DNA of 64,000 nucleotides from Byssothecium circinans (taxonomy: Eukaryota > Ascomycota > Dothideomycetes > Pleosporales > Massarinaceae). The position numbers and the translations under genes were made by a program. Positions 53,310-62,179 of the stretch are shown one piece after another; positions within the stretch are counted from its first letter, which is position 1; every line of letters starts with the position of its first letter. The notes under the pieces are model-generated. The model was given only the letters and a program-made list of their open reading frames with translations. It had not been told where the DNA came from and made no database searches. The DNA is taken from positions 390,324-454,323 of the forward strand of contig ML977014.1 of the NCBI GenBank assembly GCA_010015675.1. The letters run 5' to 3'.

Positions 53310-54514
53310 TAGGGATGCGATTGAGTCCGCTTGAACCTCGTAAACGAACCTTCACGGTCTCGGATTCTCTTATATTCGTGGAGTGTGGAGCAAATTAATG
53401 GGAAGAAATGGCAAGACTGTGTTCGGAGGGAGAGCAGGCACGTGTCAAGCGCTCAATGTGGACATCCGGAGACGGAAATGGCTTGGTCATTAGCAAGCCA
53501 GTCTTAAAACGGTTAGCCTCAAAGGGGTTTCCCAAGGGTCCGGTCCGAGCCGGAGGTAGATCAGCCAACGTCAACCCGTTGACCGCAATTGTCCACAAGG
53601 TTGAAAGGGCGGTAAGTAGCAAGCCCATTCTCACATTAAGGCTGTGGTGACACACCTGTGAATCAGTTTTGCTGACCTTATATCTCTCTAGCCGCTCATC
53701 GACTTAAAACGGACCTCGCCGTGTGGTACCTCACCATCCGTTTGCCGTACCTACGACCTACCGAGCCATCTACGCTGCACATCGCGACAGAATTACTTCA
53801 GAAAGTGTAACCAGACTTTCCACAGACTATTGCGTGTGTGACATTCCATTTGCTATTGAGCTAAAATGTGTTTACACATTACGGCAAATCCAGGTAGTCT
53901 GGAATAGTTAGTACAGTATCAAAGAGGACAACATGGCGAGACTCACCACATGGAGGACAAAAGGTTCCAAAATGCGCTAAACCGGGCGCAAAAACCGAAC
54001 GTAAAAACCGAACATTGCCTGCCGAGTGCATTCGTCGATTAGTCGCATTCTCATGCATATACTGTTCTTCTCCTATACTGCACATGCGCCACCCCGGAGA
54101 GTTCACGCCCAGCCGGTACGATGTTGGTGGTAGTGATCGGTGGGCATTCCACATGCTGTTGATGGAGGAATGAATGAATGGATGAGTGATGAAGCACGAT
54201 ACGGGCCTTTTTCGTGAGATACGAAAAGCCTCGCCTTGGTAGTGCCTCTTCCTTTTAGCATAACCAAACTTCAGATTATCCCATCGATTAGAAGCAAATT
54301 CTTCGAGGCCATGCCACACCGTTTAGCCCTTCCGATTCATCCTTTTGATATCTGAAGCCTTCGGAAACCTCCAAGTAGCTTGTAGGCACAGACGTGAAAC
54401 ACGAATAGTTCCCGGTTGCATCGTTACAAGGTAAACCACGTGACAACCCAGTTTAGCTCAGCTCCTTTGCTCATCTATATATTCCTGCTCTCCACGCTTC
54501 GTCATCTATCATTA
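53310..54514. other. Gene-free stretch, with one doubtful secreted micro-ORF
   Basis: About 1.2 kb. On the minus strand an ATG at 53628 opens 77 codons starting MGLLLTALSTLWTIAVNG, which would make a plausible signal peptide, ending at 53395. No family or intron supports it, so it is not called as a gene. A 13-bp direct repeat (aaaaaccgaac core) is present at about 53989-54014. Confidence 0.3.
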
Positions 54515-55327
54515 ATGGACTCCGACCTGTGCGCTCCCAAGGAAAACCCTCGTTTTATTCGGAATTAACAATATCACGCTCTTACAAACTCTTTCACGCA
54601 ATATGCCCTCCATGAAGATGCGCAAGTCGTTGGCGGTTCAGACGATAAAGTCTATTACTTCAATTTCACCACTTCCACCTTCATGAAACGCGAGAAGCCT
54701 CTTGCTGAGAGAAGCGTTAGCAGGATGACGGGGAAACCTATCGAAAATCCATGGTTCAAAGAACGCTTTCAAAACGAAGCCGCTGCATTACAACTGCTCA
54801 AAAGTCACGCGAAGATTCCAGTACCTGGCTTAAGGTCATGGGGAGAGGACAGCGAAGGATTGCTGTTCCTTGAAACGGATCTTGTTCCGGGAGTCCAACT
54901 CGAAAGGGCTGAGGACGAGTGCCGGATGCCGAACCTCCATTCCCTCGCTGGAGAGAAGATTGGCAAGAAGTGCGACCAATTCGTTGAAGAAAAGCTTCTA
55001 TCTGAGCTTAAGAGTCTCAAATCATCCACGATCGGACTCAATGGATTGGTGATTCCACCCCCGTGGATCCTGGGTTCCGTCGACCGACCAAGTTGGGAGC
55101 CCAAAACGTCCGACAAGGAAGAATATGTTATGATCCATGGAGACCTTGGACCCCACAATGTCATGATGGATCTAGAAACATTGAATGTGATCTCTATCAT
55201 CGACTGGGAGTACAGCGGTTACTTTCCCCCCGAATTTCAGAAATGGAGTGCTACACGGGGGGGGCATTTCGCACATTTTAAGGATGAGGACCTTGCTCGC
55301 GAACTGGCCGCCACTATTGTTCTATAG
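54515..55327 (+). CDS. Aminoglycoside phosphotransferase-fold (APH) kinase-like protein, 5' end uncertain
   Basis: Small-molecule kinase fold common in fungi; substrate unknown. The uninterrupted part is 54683..55327 (214 residues from MKREKPLAERSV). Seen: WFKERFQNEAAALQLL near residue 27 with the helix Glu, IPVPGLRSWGEDSEGLLFLE, IPPPWILG, and the catalytic loop VMIHGDLGPHNVMMD (HGDxxxxN) with the metal-binding IDWEYSGY, so the kinase core is intact. The similarity clearly starts earlier: codons before 54683 read YALHEDAQVVGGSDDKVYYF in the same frame, the usual start of the N-lobe, yet no ATG serves them. An ATG at 54515 is in the same frame but is cut off by TAA 54566-54568. Either an unseen intron removes this stop or the start has decayed. 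The C-terminus looks complete. Confidence 0.65.
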
Positions 55328-55696
55328 GGATCTGGTTACTACCAATCGCTCTTGGAATCAGCTTATGACTACCGGCACTTACCGTGCAGTTGAGCCTTGG
55401 TATAAATTATTCCGGGATCTATAAAATAACTAGATGTATCAAAGAGAGAGTTCTCTTAAGTATTAACTATATATAGGAAAAGTAGAAGATCACTCCAAAG
55501 CTAGCTTAAAGGCTTTAAAGACTAAAGAGGCAGCCTATAAATATAGCTACAATAAACCACTCCTAAAATTAATAGTGGAGACTACCTTCCAACATTAGGA
55601 GAATTTTCTAAATATACTGTACAAAAGAGCCAGCGCTTACAGAATTGATATAAAAGATCTTCCATCAACGCAAACAGCGACAGGGTTAATTGAAGT
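55328..55696. other. Short AT-rich, RIP-like stretch
   Basis: From about 55395 to 55590 the sequence turns TpA-rich (tataaattattccgggatct, taactatatataggaaaag) between a gene and a pseudogene of normal composition. It looks like a small RIP-mutated fragment, too degraded to name. Confidence 0.55.
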
Positions 55697-56621
55697 TTAG
55701 CATGTAGGTGTAACCGGCGCAGAGGCGAAGTGGACCTTGTTATAGACGTTGTGGCTAGTTTTTGCATTCGAAGTCGGCCGACGCTTTCCCAGGGTTGCCC
55801 GTCGAACTTGCATTCAGGAAGAATGTATTCTGATTCGGGCTCAATACGCTGAGTGGACATCGAAAAGCCGTCCCGGCCCCAAGCACAGGTGCCAGCTTTG
55901 ACAACGCCCATGTAGTAGCCTGAACAGTGACCTGAATATCACCACTAGAGCAAGAGGCTTGGTCGAATTGATGCTTTGGCAGACGATGCAAAGAAGAGTT
56001 TGCACAGAGAGGTTAGGTGTTCCAACGTGCGGTGCGCCAGGCGCTATGATGTTGTGGGGATAGATCTCGAGAAACGCATCGGTGAGGGCTTGTGCAGCGT
56101 CACATGGATTCGCGCGGCTATACCCTTACTTGAGGCCACCTTTCGTGGACGTACATGAAGTTATCGGTGGCCTTATCGTACGATGCTCCGATGATAGAAG
56201 CGATGGACCCGTAGTTTGCGATGCCACCCGCGCCGTAGGTACTGTTGGAGAGAAGATTTCGATGGAAGGCAAATGCACCGAGGGAAACACTTTGAGGAAA
56301 TTTGAAGTAGTAGAGGTAAGGGTTGTTCTTCTTGGAGAAGTCGGTGGAGGGGGCGTAATGGGAGCCCATCACATCAAGTGTGAATTGCTTGCTGGTATCG
56401 ACTGCGGTGAATCCAACATTGGGCTTGAAGAGACGGAATGAGAGACATCGCAACCGTTGCAGTAGTGGTCTCGGTTCGGTGAGACGTCAGCTTCAACAGT
56501 GGAATGGCGGTTGGGGCCACCGACACCAGCCATGGAGCCGAGAAACGAAGCTCGCAGTGGCAATATCTCCATTGGTTAGGATGGAGAATGCTACCAGGAT
56601 CGACGTAAGGTCGGTGTCCAT
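55697..56621 (-). pseudogene. Frameshifted heme-haloperoxidase-like (Peroxidase_2) pseudogene
   Basis: Read on the minus strand, pieces of one secreted protein appear in successive frames. From ATG 56621: a signal-like MDTDLTSILVAFSILTNGD. Then, after a shift, FLGSMAGVGGPNRHSTVEAD and VSPNRDHYCNG. After another shift: VDTSKQFTLDVMGSHYAPST, PYLYYFKFPQSVSLGAFAF and YGSIASIIGASYDKATDNF through ERWPQ. After a third: DAFLEIYPHNIIAPGAPHVG and TPNLSVQTLL. After a fourth: GDIQVTVQATTWALSKLAPV and NQNTFFLNASSTGNPGK. The end, HNVYNKVHFASAPVTPTC, lies in yet another frame before TAA at 55697. At least four frameshifts rule out a functional protein. The opening (Gly-Gly-Pro-x-Arg-His, Glu-x-Asp, Arg-x-x-Tyr) fits the Peroxidase_2 family as I recall it; the family name is less sure than the broken state. 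Confidence 0.75.
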
Positions 56622-56694
56622 GTTGAAGCCACGAGAAGTAGTATCTACCATAAGAATCTCAGTCTCAGCACTCAAAAGACAGGTATACTTCGGC

Positions 56695-56949
56695 GCAGTA
56701 AAAAGGTCAGGCAGACTTGCCACCAAAGAAGAGTATTTCGAACAGCTTGAGCCGATCACCTGCATGATATACTGTGAAGCTTATAATGCTGAACACGTGC
56801 CGGTTCAACTTCCTATCTGTGGTCATATTCTTGGCTCCCAGTGCATTATCAAATGGTTTGAGACGCAAGTAAAAAACAACAATCAGTGTCCAAACTATCA
56901 CGATGAGTCGTTCAAACAGGAAGATTTCAGCGATGATGAAGAATGGTAA
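56695..56949 (+). pseudogene. RING-finger fragment with a missing cysteine
   Basis: The open stretch reads KRSGRLATKEEYFEQLEPIT, CMIYCEAY, HVPVQLPICGHILGSQCIIK then WFETQVKNNNQCPNYHDESF and ends DDEEW. This is the layout of small fungal RING proteins (Cys-x-Ile-Cys, CGHxxGxxC, Trp, Cys-Pro-x-Cys), but the last knuckle reads CPNYH, so a zinc-binding Cys is replaced by Tyr, and CMIYC has an extra residue. The upstream codons in the same frame look non-coding, and the fragment abuts the peroxidase pseudogene. I treat it as a relic; a fast-evolving live gene with a missing 5' exon is the alternative. Confidence 0.55.
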
Positions 56950-57038
56950 AGTAAGAGATGGATAAGGATGAGTGTGCGCTGTCCCTCGTGGTAGCAAAAT
57001 CTCCGGAACTAAGCCAGCTAGCGCACTGCTTCCCTCAA

Positions 57039-60000
57039 TCAGATCTTCAACCATCTCAGTGCCACAGCAATAGCGATGACAGGTAGTACACTGACCAATT
57101 CCCCCAACCCTGCAAACGCCGGCGGAAGCCTCACATTCACAAAGGCGCCCCCTGCGAGCAAGACGGCGACTAAATTGTACACAAAGCTCCACACAAAGTT
57201 AAATGCAATTCTCTTCACAGCTTTCCTGCTGATTGTTATCATAGTGAGGATGCAGGAGAGGTCGGGACGCATAAGCACTACATCGGCGGCTGATTTGGCC
57301 ACATCGGTCCCAGTCGACATGTGGATGCCAACAGTGGCTGATGCGAGAGCTACGGCGTCGTTGGTACCATCGCCGCAGAAAAGAACAATAGGTTTCTTGC
57401 GTTTTGCGTTGGTAGAAGGGTGTTGAGAAAGGAGGCTTTGGATGTAGGCTTGCTTATCCGAGGGAGAACAGCGAGAATGGACATGAGCGGTGCATATATT
57501 GAGTTTTGTGGCCACACTATGAACTGCTCCGTCGTCGTCACCAGAGAGAATATGAACAGCCATACCAGCCTTCTGTAGCGCAGATATGGTGGAGCCAGTG
57601 CCAGGACGCAGGGTGTCTTCAAGGCCGTAGACCGCTACGAGATTGTCATCAATGGTGAAGAAGAAAGCGGTAAGGTCTTGAGTGAGAACTGCCCGGACTA
57701 GCGGATCATCCTCAAGCCCGAGCCATCGCGAGTTACCGGCACGAATTGCTCGCCCAGAACAAGTACCTTCAACACCTTTCCCGGGGAGTGACTTGGGGTT
57801 GATTCCAGTGGCGGCTAACGTGCGGTCCTTTTTCAGATGTAAGGCAATCGCTGCCGAAACCGGATGCTTGATGCTCCCGATAAGACCGAGTAGGAGCGAT
57901 TTAACTTCTTGCTTATCGTTTACCAGGTACTCCTCAACAGAGATGGAGAGCTCTCCCCGCGTCAAGGTGCCACTCTTGTCAAAAACAACGTCAGTAGCTC
58001 TGTATGCAACCTCGATGCTGCTTGCAGACTTGAAGATGACACCGTGTTGGGCCGCAACGCCTGAAGCAACAACGATAACCATAGGAACGGCCAGTCCGAG
58101 TGCACACGGGCAGGAAACAATCAGTACGGTGATTGCATAAGTGAGAGCTTGAACAGAGGCGGTGGAACTGGATTGCTTTCGAACGGCAACACCGACGGCA
58201 ACCCATATTACGAAAGTAATAATGGATAGGGCCACCACGACAGGCACAAAGCATCCGGCGATCCGGTCGGCGATATCCTGGATCTTTGGCTTAGACAATT
58301 TTGCTTCATCAACCATATTGGCAATGGTACTGATTGTATTGTCTCCTGGTAGACGCGTAAGGCGAACTGTCAAGGTGCCGGAGCCGTTAATGGTTCCTGC
58401 TCGGACAGTACTCTTCGGGAATTTCGCAACAGGTAATGCTTCCCCCGTGATCATCGATTCATTGACCTCAGAAGAGCCAGATATGACCGTTCCATCTGTT
58501 GGGATCGCGCAATCTGGTGCCAGCTTGAAGATGTCGCCATATTGGAGGAGTCTTGCGTCGATCTCGGTTTCGACACTCGCTTGGTCAACGAGGGTGGCAG
58601 TCGAAATCTGTAGGGAACGAATGGAGATAGATTCGGCAGCTTTTTGGCGCGCCAAAGCTGCAATGAAGCGACCAAGCATAATCAGAGTGACGAGCAGAGT
58701 ACTAGTCTCAAAAAACTCGCCTGTCGAGAGAGGCTTCCCTGTAGCCATATAGCCAAAAGAAACGACGGAGAAGACGTAAGCTGCACTTGTACTCAAGACT
58801 ATGAGCATATCCACCTCAACTGTATGTGAGAATACCAAATCTTTGATTGCCTTCGGGTAGAAGGGTCCAGCGACTACAACTTGAACAATTGTAGCGAGGG
58901 CTAAAGAAGCGGACCCGTACGCAAGCTCCCGCGGGGGTAGAGGCGCCCACGCCATGACAAGGACTGGAATGGTCAGAACAGTAGCGAGGAGTGTCATCCA
59001 TCCCATGTTCCAAACATGCTTGCCACTTGCATCAAGGGCAGGGTCGGGGCGAAGGGGCGCGAGCTGCATCGGATTGCGCCAACCTCTTTTGATCAGATCA
59101 CGTCCACCGACAATTTTCGGGTCATAATTCACACGGATGGTCTTCGTGTCAATAGCACTGATGCTAGTAACACCATCAGGCCAGTGACCCTTAACAAAGC
59201 TAGCAGAGTCGGACATGCAGATGAGGTCGAGGCTAGAGCCCTGGTTCGTGATGAGCTCGCATTTGAACTCGGTCATTCGCTCGAGATGTTTGAGGACTTC
59301 CTCTGCAGATGTGAGACCAGTATCTAGCTCGAACTCCGCTCGAGAGAGCACAAGACTGGTCTTGAGGTTGCTAACATGGGGAAGCATTCCAAGGGTGCGC
59401 TGGAGCTTCGTTTCGCAGCCGGTGCAGGTCATACCTGAGATGCTCACGATAATATGCGCCTTCTCGGAAACGCCTTTCTCCAAGTCGATATCGCAGTCGA
59501 TCCTTGGGGAAAGTTGAATAATCCTTACCGCGTCTTCGGACTTGGGTTCACCACAGCACTCATCGTCGCATGGTCGGGTTGGAGAGGGCTCGGCGCCGGC
59601 AACGGGCGCACAGCATGAGTCGATGGAGCTTCGCGGAGAAAGCTTAGGGGGGGAACTAGCTTTCTTTATGGGTGGTAGACAGCAGCTTTCTTTCCCGCGA
59701 CCAACCAGGGCGCGGCAAATGCAGCCAAAGGCCTCGAGGTGTTTTGTATAACGTTTGCGAGCTTTTGCGGCGTGATCAGAGCAAGTTTCTGAAGGCTCAG
59801 GATGAGCACAATTGAACTGACAGTCGCGGACGGCAAGGCGCTCGATGCAAGACTCATCGCAGCATGGTATAGGTTTACCCGCGCAACAAGAGGGTGCATC
59901 TGAATGGTTCGTACTTTGCGGTGTCGTCTCAGACGGCCCCTCAATTGCAACATGTTTCTCTTGGGGGCCATTCTTCAGCGACCGGATTTTGATATCAGAC

Positions 60001-60551
60001 GTTGGAGTTGACTCTGTAGGGCAGCAGCCCTCCCGACAGGTCTTCTTCTCTAACTCAACCTCGCGTTCAGGCTTAGGAGTCGGCTTTGCAGAGCAGCAGC
60101 TCTTACGATGGTTTCCCTCCATGAGCTCAATGTTTGACGAAGCAGAATCTGGAGCGAAGCAGCTGGCCTGCTCGCTTGCAGGCGCATCTGATAAACAGCA
60201 CCCTCTCTTGCAGTCCTCGAGCTTTGAATCTGCTATCGCATCTTTCGGCGGGCTGAGTTCTTCTTTGGGGACATTTTTTGAAGGGTGGATATTGAAACCC
60301 ACTTTCGGTGCGCACCAACTGTCCGTAGCAGGTGATTCTTGTAGCGGGAGTCGACAACAGCCATCTTCCTTGAAGGTGTCGGTGTCGCAGTCTTCTTCTA
60401 ATATTAGGTTGCTGTTTCCGCGATGTGAATCTTCGACGAGGATGTCGGATGAGCTGCAACAGTCGTTATCTTCGACGTTGGTGTCCGACGATGGACGCAT
60501 GGCGGTAGACGTCTCGGACGGTGGGTCACAACATCCTGGTCCGCAAGCCAT
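57039..60551 (-). CDS. Copper-type P1B ATPase with a cysteine-rich N-terminus (CrpA-like)
   Basis: Heavy-metal pump that probably exports copper (or cadmium). One unspliced exon of 1170 residues from ATG 60551 (MACGPGCCDPP). Residues 1-350 contain 11 Cys-Cys pairs in a Ser/Pro/Asp-rich setting, as in fungal CrpA/PcaA-type pumps. An HMA domain has SISGMTCTGCETKL (Cys376 and Cys379), followed by a second HMA-like fold without CxxC (GVTSISAIDTKTIRVNYDP). Eight membrane segments surround MITGEALPV (about 701), the ion-site CPC at 814-816 (SCPCALGLAVP), the phosphorylation site at Asp858, SIKHPVSAA and GDGTNDAVAL (about 1058). The phosphorylation motif reads DKSGTLT rather than the near-universal DKTGTLT; the codon is AGT at 57974-57972. 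All other motifs are intact. Confidence 0.93.
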   Translation of the reverse strand: MACGPGCCDPPSETSTAMRPSSDTNVEDNDCCSSSDILVEDSHRGNSNLILEEDCDTDTFKEDGCCRLPLQESPATDSWCAPKVGFNIHPSKNVPKEELSPPKDAIADSKLEDCKRGCCLSDAPASEQASCFAPDSASSNIELMEGNHRKSCCSAKPTPKPEREVELEKKTCREGCCPTESTPTSDIKIRSLKNGPQEKHVAIEGPSETTPQSTNHSDAPSCCAGKPIPCCDESCIERLAVRDCQFNCAHPEPSETCSDHAAKARKRYTKHLEAFGCICRALVGRGKESCCLPPIKKASSPPKLSPRSSIDSCCAPVAGAEPSPTRPCDDECCGEPKSEDAVRIIQLSPRIDCDIDLEKGVSEKAHIIVSISGMTCTGCETKLQRTLGMLPHVSNLKTSLVLSRAEFELDTGLTSAEEVLKHLERMTEFKCELITNQGSSLDLICMSDSASFVKGHWPDGVTSISAIDTKTIRVNYDPKIVGGRDLIKRGWRNPMQLAPLRPDPALDASGKHVWNMGWMTLLATVLTIPVLVMAWAPLPPRELAYGSASLALATIVQVVVAGPFYPKAIKDLVFSHTVEVDMLIVLSTSAAYVFSVVSFGYMATGKPLSTGEFFETSTLLVTLIMLGRFIAALARQKAAESISIRSLQISTATLVDQASVETEIDARLLQYGDIFKLAPDCAIPTDGTVISGSSEVNESMITGEALPVAKFPKSTVRAGTINGSGTLTVRLTRLPGDNTISTIANMVDEAKLSKPKIQDIADRIAGCFVPVVVALSIITFVIWVAVGVAVRKQSSSTASVQALTYAITVLIVSCPCALGLAVPMVIVVASGVAAQHGVIFKSASSIEVAYRATDVVFDKSGTLTRGELSISVEEYLVNDKQEVKSLLLGLIGSIKHPVSAAIALHLKKDRTLAATGINPKSLPGKGVEGTCSGRAIRAGNSRWLGLEDDPLVRAVLTQDLTAFFFTIDDNLVAVYGLEDTLRPGTGSTISALQKAGMAVHILSGDDDGAVHSVATKLNICTAHVHSRCSPSDKQAYIQSLLSQHPSTNAKRKKPIVLFCGDGTNDAVALASATVGIHMSTGTDVAKSAADVVLMRPDLSCILTMITISRKAVKRIAFNFVWSFVYNLVAVLLAGGAFVNVRLPPAFAGLGELVSVLPVIAIAVALRWLKI

Positions 60552-61170
60552 TGGAATGGTGCTTTGAACGTGTGTGATACAGTAGAGATGAACAGATAAG
60601 TAGCGCAAGATGAGGCTTGTATTAGAGCGTGGGAAGCCCTTCCTTTTGATGTTGGTGGGTAAATACCGACATAACTGAAAGCACGAATCAGAATGGTCCT
60701 TCCCGATAAAGTCGATATGTCACCGTTCATGGTCTTGGCAACACCTGCTTTTCAACATGCATATCACGAAACCGGCACATGACGGACACAGCGGTGACAT
60801 ATCACTCGTGGATCTCTGAGAGATGTCGTAGCGGGAGCTCGGCAATATATCCTGGTTATTAATTATTGACCTAATTTTAGAGGTTTGCTTCAGGAGTTTG
60901 TTGTACTGTACATACATACAGAACATGTGCAGTCGTGCCTTCCGCACACTCTCGCGTAGCAGGGAAAGTGGGATATAACGCAGCTAGCCAACCTTACTCT
61001 TGAGACAGTAAGGGCTCGTCTTCTAGGTAAAGTATTACTATGGTAGGCACTGTATCCCCCTTAGATAGGTTTTCAGCGAGACCTTTTACCTGCAACAACT
61101 AGGTACTAGTTTCGTGGAAGGCTCTATTAAAGGACGGTAATTATAGGCAAATTTAGTCACGTGAACGGCA
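60552..61170. other. Upstream region of the P-type ATPase gene and edge of the RIP island
   Basis: About 400 bp of normal composition holding the pump promoter, then a gradual change to TpA-rich sequence from about 60953. No gene. Confidence 0.5.
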
Positions 61171-61181
61171 TTATGTAACTT

Positions 61182-61245
61182 ACTATAACGTATTCTACTA
61201 CTAAACCGCGCAACCTACTAAACCACGCAAAATTGCTTAGCAATA
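61182..61245. repeat. Transposon-end-like repeat, copy 1
   Basis: Starts tataacgtattctactacta and resembles, in the same orientation, the better-preserved copy at 63315-63377 and a third at 62030-62092. It probably derives from the terminal repeat of a Fot1-like element; the orientation does not give a simple inverted pair. Confidence 0.55.
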
Positions 61246-61374
61246 CTAACTTACTTAACTTTATTATTATTATTAACGTAAAGCACCATCGAGCGCGCTA
61301 AAATTCCTTGGCAGTGGTAATATCTTAATAACAAAGCCAAACCTTAATATTTTCTTTTAAAATTTCAAACGTAG

Positions 61375-61395
61375 ATATATATATATATATATATA
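61375..61395. repeat. TA microsatellite
   Basis: About ten uninterrupted TA units inside the RIP island (gatatatatatatatatata). Confidence 0.9.
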
Positions 61396-61740
61396 CTAAT
61401 AGCTATTAAATTTTTATAGCTATAGCTTACGTAATAAAATAGTTATTAACCTATAAAGTACTAGTAGCTAAAACCTACCTTATACTATAGATTAATACCT
61501 AAGCCTTAGTATTATACTATATAACTTTTAGGACTTACTTATTAGTATATTAGTTAATAGCAATTAAGTTATTATAGCATGCAGCCTAGGTTTAATGCTA
61601 TAATAGTAGGTGTAAGGTAGAGGGTAAGAAAAGTTAAAAAACCTTCTAAATAAAGTTATATATATTAGATATCTCTACTTTCTTCTTAGGAGGAGGATAG
61701 TATATATTAAATAAAGCTATATATAAAGTTTAAAGTAAGT

Positions 61741-62035
61741 AAATACCTCTAAAACTAAAAGATCTAGCTTAGGAAGTATAGGTTTTTAAAAAATTTAGAC
61801 ACTGCCTTATTATAAAGCTTACATAAGCTAATTTCTAGTAGCTAACTATTTATATAACTTCTATATATATATATATAAAGTATATCTATAGATAAAAAGT
61901 AAGAATATCTAGCTATATAAAATTTTTAATTATGTTTTTCTAATTTTAGGTATCTCTACCCTTCCTACGCTAGTTCTCTAATAGGTCTAGGCTGTACGCT
62001 ATAATTTTAGTACTAATAGGTATAACGTAAAGCAC
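61741..62035. repeat. Left arm of a large inverted repeat
   Basis: This stretch is nearly identical to the reverse complement of 63620-63900. For example aaatacctctaaaactaaaa at 61741 pairs with the sequence ending at 63900, and agtactaataggt near 62018-62030 pairs with acctattagtact near 63625. The arms flank the transposase relic. It may be the terminal repeat of a larger element or two inverted copies of a small one. Confidence 0.8.
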
Positions 62036-62092
62036 TATTAAATAGCTTACCTTATTAAATAGCCTAACTTTTCCTTGGTAACACTAATACTA
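62030..62092. repeat. Transposon-end-like repeat, copy 2
   Basis: Starts tataacgtaaagcactatta, just upstream of the transposase relic, and aligns with the copies at 61182 and 63315 and with a shorter match near 61276 (aacgtaaagcaccatcgag). It is a candidate left end of the dead transposon. Confidence 0.55.
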
Positions 62093-62179
62093 TCTTTAAC
62101 GCGAAAATACCTTAATAATATAGGTTAGAATAATTATAATACGAAGGTAGACTACAGCTTGCCCTTAGCGCATACTATA

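Noticed and set aside
53395..53628. 77-residue ORF with a signal-peptide-like start
   Set aside because: The hydrophobic start is suggestive, but there is no intron, cysteine pattern or family, and a plus-strand frame covers the same DNA.
53879..54319. 146-codon minus-strand frame
   Set aside because: Begins at GTG and includes a short direct repeat; no motif.
60552..60608. Upstream extension of the P-type ATPase by 19 residues
   Set aside because: That stretch starts at TTG; the ATG at 60551 gives the MACGPGCC start that fits the cysteine-rich tail.
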